Assembly: GCF_050699935.1 (NCBI RefSeq)
Contig: NZ_JBOHGB010000007.1
Location: forward strand, 54,643 to 118,642
Origin: Actinophytocola sp050699935
GTDB taxonomy: Bacteria; Actinomycetota; Actinomycetes; Mycobacteriales; Pseudonocardiaceae
Direction of reading: 5' to 3'
DNA length: 64,000 nucleotides
Part shown: positions 28,793-36,315 of the stretch, in pieces
Numbering within the stretch: position 1 is the stretch's first letter
Layout of the letters: every line of letters starts with the position of its first letter
Translations under genes and position numbers: made by a program
The notes under the pieces: generated by a model
Seen by the model: only the letters and a program-made list of their open reading frames with translations
The model's database searches: none
What the model was told of the DNA's origin: nothing

Positions 28793-28824
28793 TGAACGAA
28801 CCGCACCGGGGGACCGTCCCGACC
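28793..28824 (+). other. Degenerate copy of the tRNA 3' end (putative attR)
   Basis: CGAACCGCACCGGGGG at 28793-28808 matches the tRNA T-arm/acceptor sequence CGAATCGCACCGGGGG (27386-27401) at 15 of 16 positions. Both are followed after a few variable bases by GACCAGCCA. With the tRNA copy it brackets the integrase remnant, as attL and attR would, with about 1.4 kb between. Confidence 0.5.
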
Positions 28825-28829
28825 AGCCA

Positions 28830-29858
28830 CTACCGGCTGATTCGCAATTGCTCGTTCATCCCTTGGGCTCGCGCGCTCGAAGGTCCGCCCAGAATCCGGG
28901 CATGCTTGTCGCGAGGCAGTCCACCGTCTGGCTCCCACCGCGCTCCGTAGGCCAGGCCGGGGGTGAGCTGGCGAAAACGCATGTGGATCTCGCCGGCGCG
29001 GTCGACCGGATGCTGGTAGCCGTGGCACACCGGGTCTGACACGTCGCGCTGAAAGGCACCGTGCACCATCCACACGTGAGACGGCACCCAGTCCCAACCG
29101 AACCGCACCCGCAGGTCGAACAGCTCGCACGGGCGCTTGGGTACGCACACCAGATGCGGTCGCATGGCGCGTGCCGTCGGCAGCCGGAACCGCACCGCGA
29201 AGTCGTGGGACTCGCCCCGGGTAAGCGGGCTCGGCAAGGCGAGTGCGAAGCCGCATCGGTCGCTCGCCTCCATGCCGCGGTCGAGCAACGTGCCGCCGTA
29301 CAACACGCCGACCTCCAGGTCGCGCCGCCCTGCGGGGAGCGAGACCGCGAGGTCCAGCTCGCGCAGGTCGTCCTGGTCGGCGACGATGCGGCGCTGCTGC
29401 AGCACCTCAGGCCACTCCCGGTCCAGCCCCACAGCCACGCGCAGCTCCGTGGTGTGCCAGCCGCCGGCTGGATCGCCCGGCCGACGGCGCGGCGCACCGG
29501 TGGCCAGTTCGGCGAGCTGGTCGATCGCCTCGTCCACCCGGCGGCGCACCGTGCGCGAGTCGCGATCGACCTTGATGGCCGCCCAGCGCACCCGGTCCTG
29601 GTACAGCGGTAGCCGGGCCTCGACGTTGATGGCGAACGCAGCGAGCGCGGCCAGGCGCAGGTCGTCCGGCAGCTCCTCGGCCAGCTCGGCCAGGCGGGTG
29701 GCCACCTTCTGCCTGATGACCACCAGCCCGTCGCCGTCGGTCACCTCGCACGCCGCGCGCAAGGTCGGACCGACCCGTTCGTCGATCCGGCCCGCGTACA
29801 GGCCCCGCCCCTTGCGGAGCGACTTCAGCTCTCGGACCAACTCCGTGCGCCCACTCAT
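28830..29858 (-). CDS. Protein of unknown function next to a vWA gene (342 aa)
   Basis: Not recognised as a named family. The N-terminal ~120 residues (GRTELVRELKSLRKGRGLYA, RVGPTLRAACEVTDGDG, then RDSRTVRRRVDEAIDQLAEL) are helical. They resemble the N-terminal module seen in various actinobacterial regulators, in which LRxGRG-type motifs and a helix-turn-helix-like segment with Thr-Val-Arg-Arg-Arg-Val-Asp-Glu occur. The C-terminal ~220 residues are beta-rich with many Trp and Arg (LRVAVGLDREWPEVLQQR, FDLRVRFGWDWVPSHVWMVH). A ribosome-binding site GGGGAG precedes the ATG at 29858. It lies downstream of the vWA gene, but its own promoter region carries three GTCCAC repeats, so it is probably controlled with the vWA and TIR-like genes. 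Confidence 0.6.
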   Translation of the reverse strand: MSGRTELVRELKSLRKGRGLYAGRIDERVGPTLRAACEVTDGDGLVVIRQKVATRLAELAEELPDDLRLAALAAFAINVEARLPLYQDRVRWAAIKVDRDSRTVRRRVDEAIDQLAELATGAPRRRPGDPAGGWHTTELRVAVGLDREWPEVLQQRRIVADQDDLRELDLAVSLPAGRRDLEVGVLYGGTLLDRGMEASDRCGFALALPSPLTRGESHDFAVRFRLPTARAMRPHLVCVPKRPCELFDLRVRFGWDWVPSHVWMVHGAFQRDVSDPVCHGYQHPVDRAGEIHMRFRQLTPGLAYGARWEPDGGLPRDKHARILGGPSSARAQGMNEQLRISR

Positions 29859-29908
29859 TGTTCTCCCCTAGTGGATCTCCATGGCGTCTCCTTCCGGGAC
29901 AGCGTGCG

Positions 29909-29933
29909 GTGGACAGGTGGACCAGAAGTGGAC
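29909..29933 (-). promoter_or_regulatory. GTCCAC direct-repeat cluster (putative SARP operator 1)
   Basis: On the minus strand GTCCAC occurs at 29933-29928, 29922-29917 and 29914-29909. The first two are exactly 11 bp apart, the third 8 bp further. It lies about 50 bp upstream of the ATG at 29858. Direct repeats at 11-bp pitch are the known geometry of SARP binding sites. Confidence 0.5.
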
Positions 29934-29946
29934 AGATCGTGCATGC

Positions 29947-30519
29947 CTAAATTCGGTCCAGCAGCGGTGACACAGATATCACCGACGCGATCAATGCGGT
30001 ACTCATGCGCACTCCATCCCGCCCCAGAAACGTGCGGAAGGTGCCGATCCGGCATAGCGTGTCCCGGTCGGCCTCGCCGATGCCGAAAGCGATCACGTTC
30101 GGCCGTGCGGCCCAGGCACGCTCGGCGAGCGCGGCGAATGCCGCCGGCCAGGTCACCGGATCGGTCGGCTGGCCGTCGGACAGGAAGAACACGATCGGTC
30201 GGTGTACTCGCAGCCGTTTTTCCTTGAGCCCGCGAACGTCCCGGTCGATGGTGTCGTGCACGAAGGTGAATGCCGGCCCGAAATTGGTCCCGGCACAAGG
30301 CTCCAGCTTCGGTAGCGAGGTGAACGACTCCAGGGGCTGTGGAGCCATTGGCGTCTCCGCGAACCCGATCACGCGGCAGCGGACACGCGCGGCGACCGAC
30401 GCATCGGCGTGCACTGCTCCCCGGAATTCCCGCAGCCCGGTGTTCAGCTCCTCGAGGTGGTCGGTCATCGAGAGCGAGACGTCGCAGACCACGTAACACG
30501 GCAAGACGTCGGACCCCAT
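29947..30519 (-). CDS. von Willebrand factor A (TerY-like) domain protein
   Basis: 190 aa from the ATG at 30519, which is preceded by GAAGGGGAAA. The whole protein is one vWA domain with an intact metal-ion-dependent adhesion site: DVSLSM (DxSxS) near residue 14, the Thr of AGTNFGPAF, and the Asp of FFLSDGQPTDP. It is cytoplasmic, with no signal peptide or membrane span. TerY-type vWA proteins act as ligand-binding or scaffold parts of tellurium/stress and of vWA-MoxR conflict systems; no MoxR ATPase is present here. Located between the 342-aa protein and the divergent SARP gene. Its upstream region carries a GTCCAC-like operator shared with the TIR-like gene, so a joint function is likely. 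Confidence 0.85.
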   Translation of the reverse strand: MGSDVLPCYVVCDVSLSMTDHLEELNTGLREFRGAVHADASVAARVRCRVIGFAETPMAPQPLESFTSLPKLEPCAGTNFGPAFTFVHDTIDRDVRGLKEKRLRVHRPIVFFLSDGQPTDPVTWPAAFAALAERAWAARPNVIAFGIGEADRDTLCRIGTFRTFLGRDGVRMSTALIASVISVSPLLDRI

Positions 30520-30550
30520 GCGGATTTCCCCTTCGTATCCCTGCTGACCG

Positions 30551-30587
30551 GTGGACCGTGCCGGGTCCGTGTTGACCGGACGTGGAA
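30551..30587 (-). promoter_or_regulatory. SARP-type repeat upstream of the vWA gene (putative operator 2)
   Basis: On the minus strand TTCCAC (30587-30582) and GTCAAC (30576-30571) are 11 bp apart. The 13-mer TCCACGTCCGGTC in this stretch is identical to that upstream of the TIR-like gene. A further GTCCAC lies at 30556-30551. The cluster is 32-68 bp upstream of the vWA start codon and also within the divergent SARP promoter region. Confidence 0.55.
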
Positions 30588-30667
30588 GAAAGGCTGATTC
30601 CACCGATACTGGGACGGCGGCTTGTGCGATGTGACTTGCAGACATCAAGCTCAAGCCGGGAGGACTG

Positions 30668-33616
30668 GTGGAGTTTCGGATGCTGGGCCCGCTGGAGGCG
30701 TGGCACGAGGGCGCCCCGGTGCTGCTGGGGGATCAGCAGCAGCGGTTCATCCTCGTCGTACTCCTGCTGCATGCGAACAAACCGGTGTCCACCGCCCGGC
30801 TGACCGAGATCGTCTGGGGCGACAACCCGGCGCGCCGGGACCTGGTACGGAGCTACATCAAACGGCTGCGCGACGCGTTCCGCGACGCCGACGACGTGCG
30901 CATCGAGACGACGCCGACCGGCTACCTGCTGCGGGTCGGCGAGGACCAGCTGGACACCGCCCGGTTCGACCGGCTGCGAGCACGGGCAGAGGATGTACGG
31001 CGCGACGACCCGCGCCGGGCAGTGGAGCTACTGCGCGCCGCGGTCGGCCTGTGGCGTGGGCGGTTCCTCGAGGACATCGACATCGACCGCGTAGGTGGTC
31101 CCGAGGTGATCTCTCCGGACGAGAGCTACCCCGACGCGGTCGGTGACCTGGCCGAGCTGGAGCTCGACGCCGGCGACCACCGGTCGGCGCGGGACCGGCT
31201 GCGCCCCGTGGTACAGGCCGACCCAGCCAGCCAGAAGCACGCCGAACTCCTGATGCGTGCGCTGGTCGCGGGTGGTGACCGGGTGGCGGCGATCCGGGTC
31301 TTTCACAGCACCCGGAACGCTCTCGCCGAACTCGGCATCGAGCCGGGCCACGTCCTGCGCAACCTCGCCGCGCGGGCCGAACACGGCGAGCCGCCGAGCT
31401 CCCTGCCATCCCGGCCCGGCGCGTTCACCGGCCGCGCCGTGGAACTCACCGCTATCGACGCGGCCGCGGGCGAGCACCGGCCGGTGTGGGTGAGCGGTGC
31501 GCCGGGCGTTGGCAAGACCGGTCTGGCGATCGAGGCCGCACACCGGCTCCGTGGCCGATTCTCGGACGGGCAGCTTCTGGTCCGGTTGAACGGCTTCACT
31601 CCGGGCGTGCCCGCGATGACCGCCGCGGACGCGCTGACTCAGTTGCTGATCGAGCTGGGCATACCGGCCGAGCAGGTTCCGGCCACCGCGGGCCGGAAGG
31701 CCACGCTGTACCAGACCACGCTGTACGGCACCAGGACGCTGGTGGTACTGGACAACGCCGCCTCGCCGGACCAGGTCCGGCCGCTGCTGCCCGAGGTGCC
31801 GGGCTGTGTTGCCATCGTGACCAGCCGGCGGATGGGCGATCCGGACACCGGCGAGCACATCAGGCTCTCGCCGCTGCCGCCCGAGGACGCCGCCGGGCTG
31901 TTCCGCGCGCTGAGCGACCCGATCCGGGTGCGTGGCCGGTCGGCCGAGGTGGCCGCGGTGGTCAAGCGGTGTGGCTTCCTGCCGATGCCGATCCGAGTGG
32001 CGGCCGCGCTGTTCCGCCGGCACGCCCGGTGGCCGCTGGATCACCTGCTCCGGCTGCTGGAGGAGAGCGGGCCCTGGGGTTCGGACGCCGACGCGAGCGC
32101 CGATGATATGGAGGCCACCACAGCGGTGCGGGTGTCCTACGAGCAGCTCGACGACCCGCAGCGAGCCATGTTCCGGCTGCTCGGCTGCCTGCCGGGACCG
32201 GACGTCGACGTGATCGGCGCGGCGGCGCTGGCGCAGGTCGACGTCACCAGGGCCCGCATGGTGCTCGACGACCTGCACGAGGTGAGCCTGCTGGAGGAGG
32301 TCGCGCCGGAGCGGTACCAGATGCTCGACCCGCTCAAAGAGTTCGCCGCGGCGGAGCAACCGGCCGGGCAGGCGGACGCCATGGTCCAGCTGCTTGACTT
32401 CTACCTGGTCACACTCGCCGCCGCGGTCGGCACCGGGTACCCCTTCGACCGTGCCCAACTGCCCACAGTGAACCGGTCCTGCCCGGTGATGCCGGACTTC
32501 GCCGACGCGAACGCCGCACTGCGGTGGATCGCCGCCGAACGGGACAACCTGGTGGCCGCGGTCCACTATGCCGCCACGCACGACCTGCCCGAGCACACCT
32601 GGCGGCTGGCCGTGTTGATGTGGCGCTACTTCAACACGACGAGCCAGCTGGAGGACTGGATTGAGACCATGGAGCTCGCCTGGAAGATCGTCTCCGCCGA
32701 CCCGGAGAACGACTATGGTCAGGCACACGTCCTGCTCCGGCTGGCCATCGCACACGACCGGCTCGGGCGGCTCGCCGAGGCGCTGGAACTGGCCGCTCGG
32801 GCGCTACCCAAGTGGATTCGGCTCGGTGACGTGCGAGGCGAGGCTGCCACGTTGTGCGCGCTCGCCATTCCCACCATGGAGCTCGGCAAGCACGACCAGG
32901 CGATCGCGCACTTCACCGCCGCGCTGGCCAAGTACGAGCAGAGCGAGGATCCACGTGGGCAGGCTCACGCGCTGAGCATGCTCGGCTACCTCAACGAGCT
33001 GCATGGCAACCTGGATGTCGCGCTGCACCAGCACGAGGCCGCGGCCCGGATGCTGCGCGAGGTCGGCCACGTTCAAGGGATGGCGCACGCCCTGAGCAAC
33101 CTCGGCTCCGTGCAGCAACGGCTGGGGCAGCTGGCGGACGCGCTGGCGAGTCACTCGGCGGCGCACAGGCACGCCGCCGAGGTCGGCGACCACTGCGCGG
33201 TGGCCTACGCGCTGAACGACATGGGCAACGTGCACCGGCTGTGTGGCCGGCTCGCCGAGGCGGTGCGCTACCAGGAACGGGCCAGGACTGTGGCGACCGA
33301 CGTGTCCGATGCGGACCTGCGCACCCAGCTCTATCTCGATCGTGGCGCGACCGCGTGGGCCAGAGGCGACCAGGCGGAGGCACTCCGCGCCTGCCAGGCT
33401 GCGCTGGATCTGGCGGCCGGCACGGGGAACCGTGCCCACCAGGCGCGCGCCCACCGCGACGTCGCGGGGGTGTTGCACGCGGTGGGTGACCACGAGCGCG
33501 CCGTCCGCCACTGGGACGCGGCCGAAGCCGACTTCGCCGCACTCGATCTGCCTGAGGCCCTCGAAGTCCGTGAGGAACGCGCGGCCCTGGCGTGCGCCTG
33601 CCGTTCGCAGGAATGA
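30668..33616 (+). CDS. SARP-family regulator with NB-ARC ATPase and TPR domains (AfsR-like)
   Basis: 982 aa. Residues 1-95 are an OmpR-like winged helix (LGPLEAWHEGAPVLLGD, IVWGDNPARRDLVRSYIKRL). Residues ~97-240 are the BTAD helical domain (FDRLRARAEDVRRDDPRRAV). An NB-ARC/STAND ATPase follows, with Walker A GAPGVGKT at 277-284 and Walker B TLVVLDN near 358-364; ~640-975 hold about eight TPR-type repeats. This is the architecture of AfsR-class activators, which bind direct repeats with 11-bp pitch. GTG start at 30668 after GGGAGGA. Divergent from the vWA gene. Because GTCCAC repeats of the right pitch occur in three neighbouring promoters, I infer that it is the local activator. Confidence 0.92.
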   Translation: MEFRMLGPLEAWHEGAPVLLGDQQQRFILVVLLLHANKPVSTARLTEIVWGDNPARRDLVRSYIKRLRDAFRDADDVRIETTPTGYLLRVGEDQLDTARFDRLRARAEDVRRDDPRRAVELLRAAVGLWRGRFLEDIDIDRVGGPEVISPDESYPDAVGDLAELELDAGDHRSARDRLRPVVQADPASQKHAELLMRALVAGGDRVAAIRVFHSTRNALAELGIEPGHVLRNLAARAEHGEPPSSLPSRPGAFTGRAVELTAIDAAAGEHRPVWVSGAPGVGKTGLAIEAAHRLRGRFSDGQLLVRLNGFTPGVPAMTAADALTQLLIELGIPAEQVPATAGRKATLYQTTLYGTRTLVVLDNAASPDQVRPLLPEVPGCVAIVTSRRMGDPDTGEHIRLSPLPPEDAAGLFRALSDPIRVRGRSAEVAAVVKRCGFLPMPIRVAAALFRRHARWPLDHLLRLLEESGPWGSDADASADDMEATTAVRVSYEQLDDPQRAMFRLLGCLPGPDVDVIGAAALAQVDVTRARMVLDDLHEVSLLEEVAPERYQMLDPLKEFAAAEQPAGQADAMVQLLDFYLVTLAAAVGTGYPFDRAQLPTVNRSCPVMPDFADANAALRWIAAERDNLVAAVHYAATHDLPEHTWRLAVLMWRYFNTTSQLEDWIETMELAWKIVSADPENDYGQAHVLLRLAIAHDRLGRLAEALELAARALPKWIRLGDVRGEAATLCALAIPTMELGKHDQAIAHFTAALAKYEQSEDPRGQAHALSMLGYLNELHGNLDVALHQHEAAARMLREVGHVQGMAHALSNLGSVQQRLGQLADALASHSAAHRHAAEVGDHCAVAYALNDMGNVHRLCGRLAEAVRYQERARTVATDVSDADLRTQLYLDRGATAWARGDQAEALRACQAALDLAAGTGNRAHQARAHRDVAGVLHAVGDHERAVRHWDAAEADFAALDLPEALEVREERAALACACRSQE

Positions 33617-33628
33617 GCGGCGGTCGCG

Positions 33629-34843
33629 TCAGTACCGGTGCAGCACCCGGCTCAGCTCGGGAAGTATCTCCCGGACCGCGTGGTGGCCACGCCACCGGCT
33701 GAGGCTTCTCGCCAGTTCCCGCAGGTCCGCTCGTACGGTCGCGGAGTCGACGTGCGCCGCGTCGTCGATCGTCTCGGCCAGTGTCACGCAGCTCTTGTCG
33801 ATCTCGCCGGCAAGTGCGTAGGCCAGGGACCGGCGGGCGCCGAATCGCGCCCGGGTGCGGCGGGCGGTCGCCGGCAGTCGAGCCACCTCCCGGTCCAGGA
33901 GGGTCGCCGCCTCGCCGACTCTGCCAAGATCGACCAGTGCCCACCCGCGGGCGAGCGCCAGCGGTTCCGGCGCCGTCGAGCCGAGCACTGAGTAGGGTCG
34001 TATGTCCACAGTAGACGATTGCAGGAGGTTCGCAGCCCGGTCCAGCGCGCGCTCGCAGGCATCCCGGTCGCCGGCGAGTGCGTGCCCCTGTGCCTCCCGC
34101 CGAGCGGCTAGGCCGAGGAGGCGCGAGCCGGCGGCCCGCCCCTCCCGCTGGGCCTGCCGGGCGAGGTCGATCGTGCTGATCGGATCCTGCCGGTACAGTG
34201 CGATCCCGGCCTCCCGAACGAGCGCGTATCTCGCGATCTCGCGGTCCCCACCGGCTCGCGCCAGCTCCGCGGCATACCGCGTCCACCACAGTGCGCCCGG
34301 CTCATTGCCGGCCTCCTGGCTCTGCCACCCGGTGTACTCGGCTGTTCGACCGGCGAGCACCAGCAGCCGGGACCGCACGGGCTCCGGATTCTCCCGTGCC
34401 AGCGCGTGAACCGTGCGCACCTGGGCAACGAGCGGTTCGAGAACCACCGCGGGACTGGTCTGCATGCCGAGACGGCGCAGCTGCTCGAACGACGTCCGCA
34501 GCCCGACCACCACCTGCTCGTCCGGTACCGGTCGCGGCCCGCCGGCGAGCGCGATGCCGAGCAGCGTGCCCGCACCGGCCAGCAACTGGCGGCGATCCAG
34601 GCCGTCGAGCTCGACCGCGGAATCCGTCCGCTCGCGCGCGGTACGTGCCGCGCCGATCAGCGCGCCGCCGGCGTCCAACACGCCGTCGCACAGCCTGGCC
34701 ACGGTCGCGTTCGGAGGCTTGACGTCATTCTCGATCTTGCTGAGGTAGCTCTTGCTGTAGTTGACGCGCCTGGCGAGCTCGCCCATCGAGATGCCGGCGG
34801 CGAGGCGGCATTCTCGGAGCAGTGCGCCAAATGATTCGGCCAT
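33629..34843 (-). CDS. XRE-family regulator with C-terminal TPR-like sensor region
   Basis: 404 aa. The N-terminal HTH_3 domain (residues ~5-65: FGALLRECRLAAGISMGELA, RRVNYSKSYLSKIENDVKPP) is followed by a short linker and a hydrophobic segment (RRQLLAGAGTLLGIALAGGP). That segment resembles a twin-arginine-like sequence, but in this family it is a cytoplasmic linker. About 290 residues of helical repeats follow (YALVREAGIALYRQDPISTI, ARGWALVDLGRVGEAATLLD). Large XRE-TPR regulators of this form are common in actinobacteria, often beside secondary-metabolite or conflict loci. It converges with the SARP gene, with 12 bases between. Target genes may include the adjacent small membrane peptide and the TIR-like gene, whose shared promoter contains a 12-bp inverted repeat. 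Confidence 0.88.
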   Translation of the reverse strand: MAESFGALLRECRLAAGISMGELARRVNYSKSYLSKIENDVKPPNATVARLCDGVLDAGGALIGAARTARERTDSAVELDGLDRRQLLAGAGTLLGIALAGGPRPVPDEQVVVGLRTSFEQLRRLGMQTSPAVVLEPLVAQVRTVHALARENPEPVRSRLLVLAGRTAEYTGWQSQEAGNEPGALWWTRYAAELARAGGDREIARYALVREAGIALYRQDPISTIDLARQAQREGRAAGSRLLGLAARREAQGHALAGDRDACERALDRAANLLQSSTVDIRPYSVLGSTAPEPLALARGWALVDLGRVGEAATLLDREVARLPATARRTRARFGARRSLAYALAGEIDKSCVTLAETIDDAAHVDSATVRADLRELARSLSRWRGHHAVREILPELSRVLHRY

Positions 34844-34950
34844 TCACGCCTCCATTCAGGCCGGCATCGAGTACACCATTTCCACGGCGCCAAGCGCAAT
34901 TGCCGGGTCGCCCGTGGCCGCGGACGACCCGGCGTACGTTTATCGGGTCA

Positions 34951-35124
34951 TCAACCATGCCACGGGTGGCCGTCGGTTGTGGCCGACGTCGTCGTGGTGG
35001 TCGGGGGCGTCGACCCGGAGCCACCGTCGTCGGTCGCGGCGGGACCGATTCCTGGCAGCGTGACGACAATACACAGCGCGACCATCGGAAAGCCGATTTT
35101 GGTCAGCAGACTGGACAAAGACAT
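34951..35124 (-). CDS. Small single-span membrane peptide (57 aa)
   Basis: Starts MSLSSLLTKIGFPMVALCIV; residues ~8-28 form one membrane span and the remainder is a Gly/Ser/Pro/Thr-rich tail with a run of six threonines, ending DGHPWHG. The gene is well supported by GGAGGA ending eight bases before the ATG at 35124. Base composition around 35040-35150 is visibly lower in G+C than the neighbours. Not recognised. It lies upstream of the XRE regulator on the same strand and divergent from the TIR-like gene. A short membrane peptide beside TIR genes could be an effector or regulator, but this is a guess. Confidence 0.6.
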   Translation of the reverse strand: MSLSSLLTKIGFPMVALCIVVTLPGIGPAATDDGGSGSTPPTTTTTSATTDGHPWHG

Positions 35125-35223
35125 GACAAATCCTCCATAAGAATAGTGATATCGCCTGGGGCGCTCGGCAGAATTTCCGCACCCATCACCGAGGATTCGC
35201 GACAGCCGCTTTGTCAACAAGGA

Positions 35224-35253
35224 GTTGACCGTTGTCCGCTCACAACGGTCAAC
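35224..35253. promoter_or_regulatory. Perfect 12-bp inverted repeat in a divergent promoter (candidate operator)
   Basis: GTTGACCGTTGT (35224-35235) and ACAACGGTCAAC (35242-35253) are exact reverse complements with a six-base loop. It lies between the divergent small membrane peptide gene and the TIR-like gene, where a terminator would not be expected, so an operator for a dimeric regulator such as the nearby XRE protein is the better reading. Confidence 0.55.
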
Positions 35254-35262
35254 GGTGCGCGC

Positions 35263-35290
35263 GTCCACGCCCTGTCCACGTCCGGTCCAC
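35263..35290 (+). promoter_or_regulatory. Three GTCCAC repeats at exact 11-bp pitch (putative SARP operator 3)
   Basis: GTCCAC occurs at 35263-35268, 35274-35279 and 35285-35290, each 11 bp from the next, all in the direction of the TIR-like gene, whose start is 74 bp downstream. The last two repeats share TCCACGTCCGGTC with the vWA promoter. Confidence 0.65.
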
Positions 35291-35363
35291 ACGCCACCCG
35301 AATGCTTCGCCGGTCACGCGAGAGGCCGGCCGTGCGGGCCGGCATGCACAGGAAGGTGTCGCT

Positions 35364-36263
35364 GTGAGAGAAGTCGCCAGCTATGACGTCACGGTGTCGT
35401 TCGCCGATGAGCAGCGGTCTGCTGTCGAAGCGGTGGTGGAGGCGTGCCGGCAACGCGGGCTGACCGTGCTGCACGGGTCCGAGCAGACCCATGAGTGGTG
35501 GGCCCACAAGGGCGAGGGCGACCTGCCGGACGTCCTCGTCCGGTTCTTCGTCCCATTCGTGTCCACGGTGGACGAGTTCACCGCTGCGATGCTGCGGGCG
35601 GTCAGGGCCGGCGACCGGCATGTGCTGCCGGTGCTGGTCTGGGACGTGGCGGTGCCGCCGGACCTGCTGCACCCGCACGTGACCTATCTCCGCGGCGCCG
35701 AGCACGAGCCGAACCAGCTCGCCGAGGCTCTCGCCAGCCGGGTCGAGCGGGCTGAGGCCGCCGGCTGGGACCGGGCCGGGCTCGCCACGGTGGTGACCCG
35801 GGCCAGGGAGAACGAGCCGGCCGGCGAGCACGTGCCAGCCACCTTCAGCCGCTACGTGGAGCAGGACGCGGCCATGCGTTACCTGGGCGAGCAGTTCGCC
35901 GCGGCCGTGCCGAGGTTGCGCCGGCGCGGGTTCGTCGGCACCGCGCACCGCGGCGGCTCACGGATCGCGCTGCGGATCGAGCGGGCGGGCGACACCGTGT
36001 ACGCACTGGACATCCAGCGCGGCGGCATCGGGGGGGACGAGACGGTGAACTTCGTGGTCGGTCGCCACGACGCCGGAAGCGCCTGCACCAACGGCTGGGC
36101 GCGCCCGGTGTACGACGCCGAAGCGGGTGTGGCCAAGCTGGAGCTGCACGACCGGTCGGTGTTCGGCCACGGCGCCGGCGAGCCGCGTACCTACACGCGG
36201 GAGGAGCTGTTCACCGCGCTCTGGCAACGGATCAACACGGTGCTCACGGCGACCGCCGGCTGA
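35364..36263 (+). CDS. TIR-like domain protein with a unique C-terminal domain
   Basis: 299 aa from the GTG at 35364, seven bases after AGGAAGG. Residues ~6-125 fit the TIR_2-like pattern: YDVTVSFADEQRSAVEAVVE, RQRGLTVLHGSEQTHEWW, VRFFVPFVSTVDEFTAAMLR, HVLPVLVWDVAVPPDLL and VTYLRG. The DEF glutamate stands where TIR NADases have their catalytic Glu, but the assignment is by eye. The C-terminal ~150 residues (RYVEQDAAMRYLGEQFAAAV to FTALWQRINTVLTA) match nothing I know and could be the sensor. Its promoter has three 11-bp-spaced GTCCAC repeats. Separated from the convergent ATPase gene by a 20-bp perfect hairpin. Confidence 0.65.
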   Translation: MREVASYDVTVSFADEQRSAVEAVVEACRQRGLTVLHGSEQTHEWWAHKGEGDLPDVLVRFFVPFVSTVDEFTAAMLRAVRAGDRHVLPVLVWDVAVPPDLLHPHVTYLRGAEHEPNQLAEALASRVERAEAAGWDRAGLATVVTRARENEPAGEHVPATFSRYVEQDAAMRYLGEQFAAAVPRLRRRGFVGTAHRGGSRIALRIERAGDTVYALDIQRGGIGGDETVNFVVGRHDAGSACTNGWARPVYDAEAGVAKLELHDRSVFGHGAGEPRTYTREELFTALWQRINTVLTATAG

Positions 36264-36267
36264 CTCC

Positions 36268-36315
36268 ACGCAAGGACGCGCTCCTCAGCCCAGGGTGAGG
36301 AGCGCGTCCTTGCGT
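36268..36315. terminator. Perfect 20-bp hairpin between convergent genes (bidirectional terminator)
   Basis: The arms at 36268-36287 and 36296-36315 are exact reverse complements with an eight-base loop. The right arm runs up to the first base of the AAA-HerA gene's stop codon. No T-tract on either side, but the length and the convergent setting point to termination of both the TIR-like gene and the ATPase operon. Confidence 0.75.

Noticed and set aside
36268..36315. Insertion-sequence terminal repeat
   Set aside because: The two arms are only eight bases apart and no transposase is nearby, so it is a hairpin and not an element end.
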